This document shows positions 5,360-6,113 of a stretch of 6,113 nt of DNA, one piece after another; within the stretch, counting starts at the first letter, position 1, and each line of letters begins with the position of its first letter. The notes below the pieces were generated by a model. It worked only from the letters and a program-made list of their open reading frames with translations. It searched no databases and had not been told where the DNA came from. Origin of the DNA: GCA-020345945 sp964596985 (GTDB lineage Archaea > Thermoproteota > Bathyarchaeia > RBG-16-48-13 > GCA-020345945); assembly GCA_964596985.1 (NCBI GenBank), contig CAZQWG010000020.1:1-6113 (forward strand). The letters run 5' to 3'. The translations under genes and the position numbers were made by a program.

Positions 5360-6113
5360 CTATCCGGTGTCTTGTGGAGCGGGGCGCGGTGGGAAGAAGG
5401 AGACGCGGTAGATGAGAAGGCCTCCGCAGTTGGGGCAAGTGCAAGGAGTTGGGGGTTTGAACAGGGCTTGTTCTTGGGGAGGGAGGTTGAACCCGAAGGT
5501 GAGATGGATGAGGGTGGCGACCCTGGCGAGAGAGATAGAGGAGGTTGGGTTGAGGAAGCCGTAATAGCGGATTTTGATGAAGCCTTTGGGCAGGACGTGC
5601 TGGAGGAATCGGCGGATGAACTCCATCACATCTAGGGCCATGGTGCGCCACCGATTGCTGTGGGATTTGCGGTAGCGGAAGAAGACGGTGTGATTCTCGC
5701 CCTTGGCGATCCTGCTGTTGGAGATAGCGACCCTGAAGACATAGGGGGCGAGGTACTTGATAGAGGGAGCACTAGCTCCTATGGCCTGGGAGTTGACGTT
5801 CCAGGGTATGTCCCACACCTCGGGGCTGATCTTGTCCAGGATGCCTGTCTTTTTCATTTCGTCGCGGAACTTAGCTTTGAAGAGGATGGACAGAGCTTTC
5901 ACGGGAAGGAAGAAGTGGAGGTGGGAGGGGCGCCAAGTGTGATCCTGTGTAGAGATGGCACCTCCTGGGACGATGTAATGGATATGGGGGTGGTAGTGGA
6001 GTTGGCGGCCCCAGGTGTGGAGGATGCCGAAGAAGCCTGGGAGATCTGCTCCGATGTACTTGGGATCAGCAGCCAAGGTGGCCATAGCCTGGGAAGAGGC
6101 TGTGAACATGGCA
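5360..6113 (-). CDS. IS91-family Y2 (HUH) transposase, N-terminus beyond the window
   Basis: A single-strand DNA nuclease/ligase that nicks the element end through active-site tyrosines. Visible from the window edge, numbering from the internal ATG at 6109: LHTWGRQLHYHPHIHYIVPGG (30-50) holds the HUH metal site as HIH (42-44). The twin-tyrosine site is Y119 and Y123 in YLAPY. Then come RVAISNSRI (126-134), VFFRYRK (142-148) and FIRRFLQHVLPKGFIKIRYYGF (164-185), all characteristic of the Y2_Tnp domain (PF04986). A C-terminal cysteine group, CTCPNCGG (223-230), precedes the stop at 5360-5362. The frame is open to the window edge, so the ATG at 6109 is not the real start; roughly the first 100 or more residues, normally with a zinc ribbon, are missing only because of the window. 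The usual YLARY reads YLAPY here. Otherwise it looks intact. Confidence 0.95.
   Translation of the reverse strand, partial: AMFTASSQAMATLAADPKYIGADLPGFFGILHTWGRQLHYHPHIHYIVPGGAISTQDHTWRPSHLHFFLPVKALSILFKAKFRDEMKKTGILDKISPEVWDIPWNVNSQAIGASAPSIKYLAPYVFRVAISNSRIAKGENHTVFFRYRKSHSNRWRTMALDVMEFIRRFLQHVLPKGFIKIRYYGFLNPTSSISLARVATLIHLTFGFNLPPQEQALFKPPTPCTCPNCGGLLIYRVSFFPPRPAPQDTG

Larger units (their letters stand above)
5045..6113 (-). mobile_element. IS91-family insertion sequence, 3' (ori-side) part
   Basis: Contains the C-terminal part of a Y2 transposase and a non-coding tail. IS91 elements lack terminal inverted repeats and move by a rolling-circle-like route, using an origin end downstream of the transposase and a terminus end upstream. 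Here the origin end would face left, between the methyltransferase remnant stop (5020) and the hairpin region. The exact edge is not fixed. GTTC (5082-5085, GAAC on the minus strand) and CAAG (5085-5088, CTTG on the minus strand) overlap just right of the hairpin and resemble IS91-type target tetranucleotides; if they mark the border, the hairpin would be outside the element. The other end is beyond the window. Confidence 0.75.

Noticed and set aside
5372..5635. Plus-strand open frame of 87 codons under the transposase, and similar frames inside the flippase and sulfotransferase
   Set aside because: Antisense or out-of-frame shadows of well-supported genes, with no family signal of their own.

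Overview
This window is a piece of a bacterial surface-polysaccharide region that has been cut up by mobile DNA. The host cannot be named from the sequence. The genes use GTG and TTG starts, the composition is near balanced GC, and an IS91-type element, a bacterial group II intron and a cell-envelope glycan locus occur together. This fits an environmental, probably Gram-negative bacterium, but it is not diagnostic.

Layout, left to right. Positions 1 to about 1953 are a group II intron: a structured, non-coding 5' part (1-598), a complete intron-encoded reverse transcriptase/maturase (599-1876), then recognisable ribozyme domains V (1882-1912) and VI (1917-1949). The intron 3' end falls near 1953. 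Just past it an open frame (about 1955-2149) reads like the C-terminal strands of a beta-sandwich or carbohydrate-binding protein, so the intron seems to sit in, or to have replaced the front of, an older gene.

Next comes a polysaccharide flippase of the Wzx/MOP type (2184-3635), then a sulfotransferase (3728-4675, probably starting upstream near 3689). Directly after the sulfotransferase stop codon, in the same frame, lies the C-terminal part of an FkbM-family methyltransferase (4676-5020) without its SAM-binding half. The flippase would move lipid-linked glycan units across the inner membrane. The sulfotransferase and, when intact, the methyltransferase would decorate the glycan.

The right end (about 5045-6113, minus strand) is the 3' part of an IS91-family element: a Y2/HUH transposase cut by the window edge and about 340 bp of non-coding tail with a near-perfect 15-bp hairpin close to the presumed element end.

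I do not see a clearly new multi-gene system. The points most worth a second look are the sulfotransferase/FkbM junction, the apparently lost ATG of the sulfotransferase, the unusual domain V of the intron, and the hairpin at the IS91 end.
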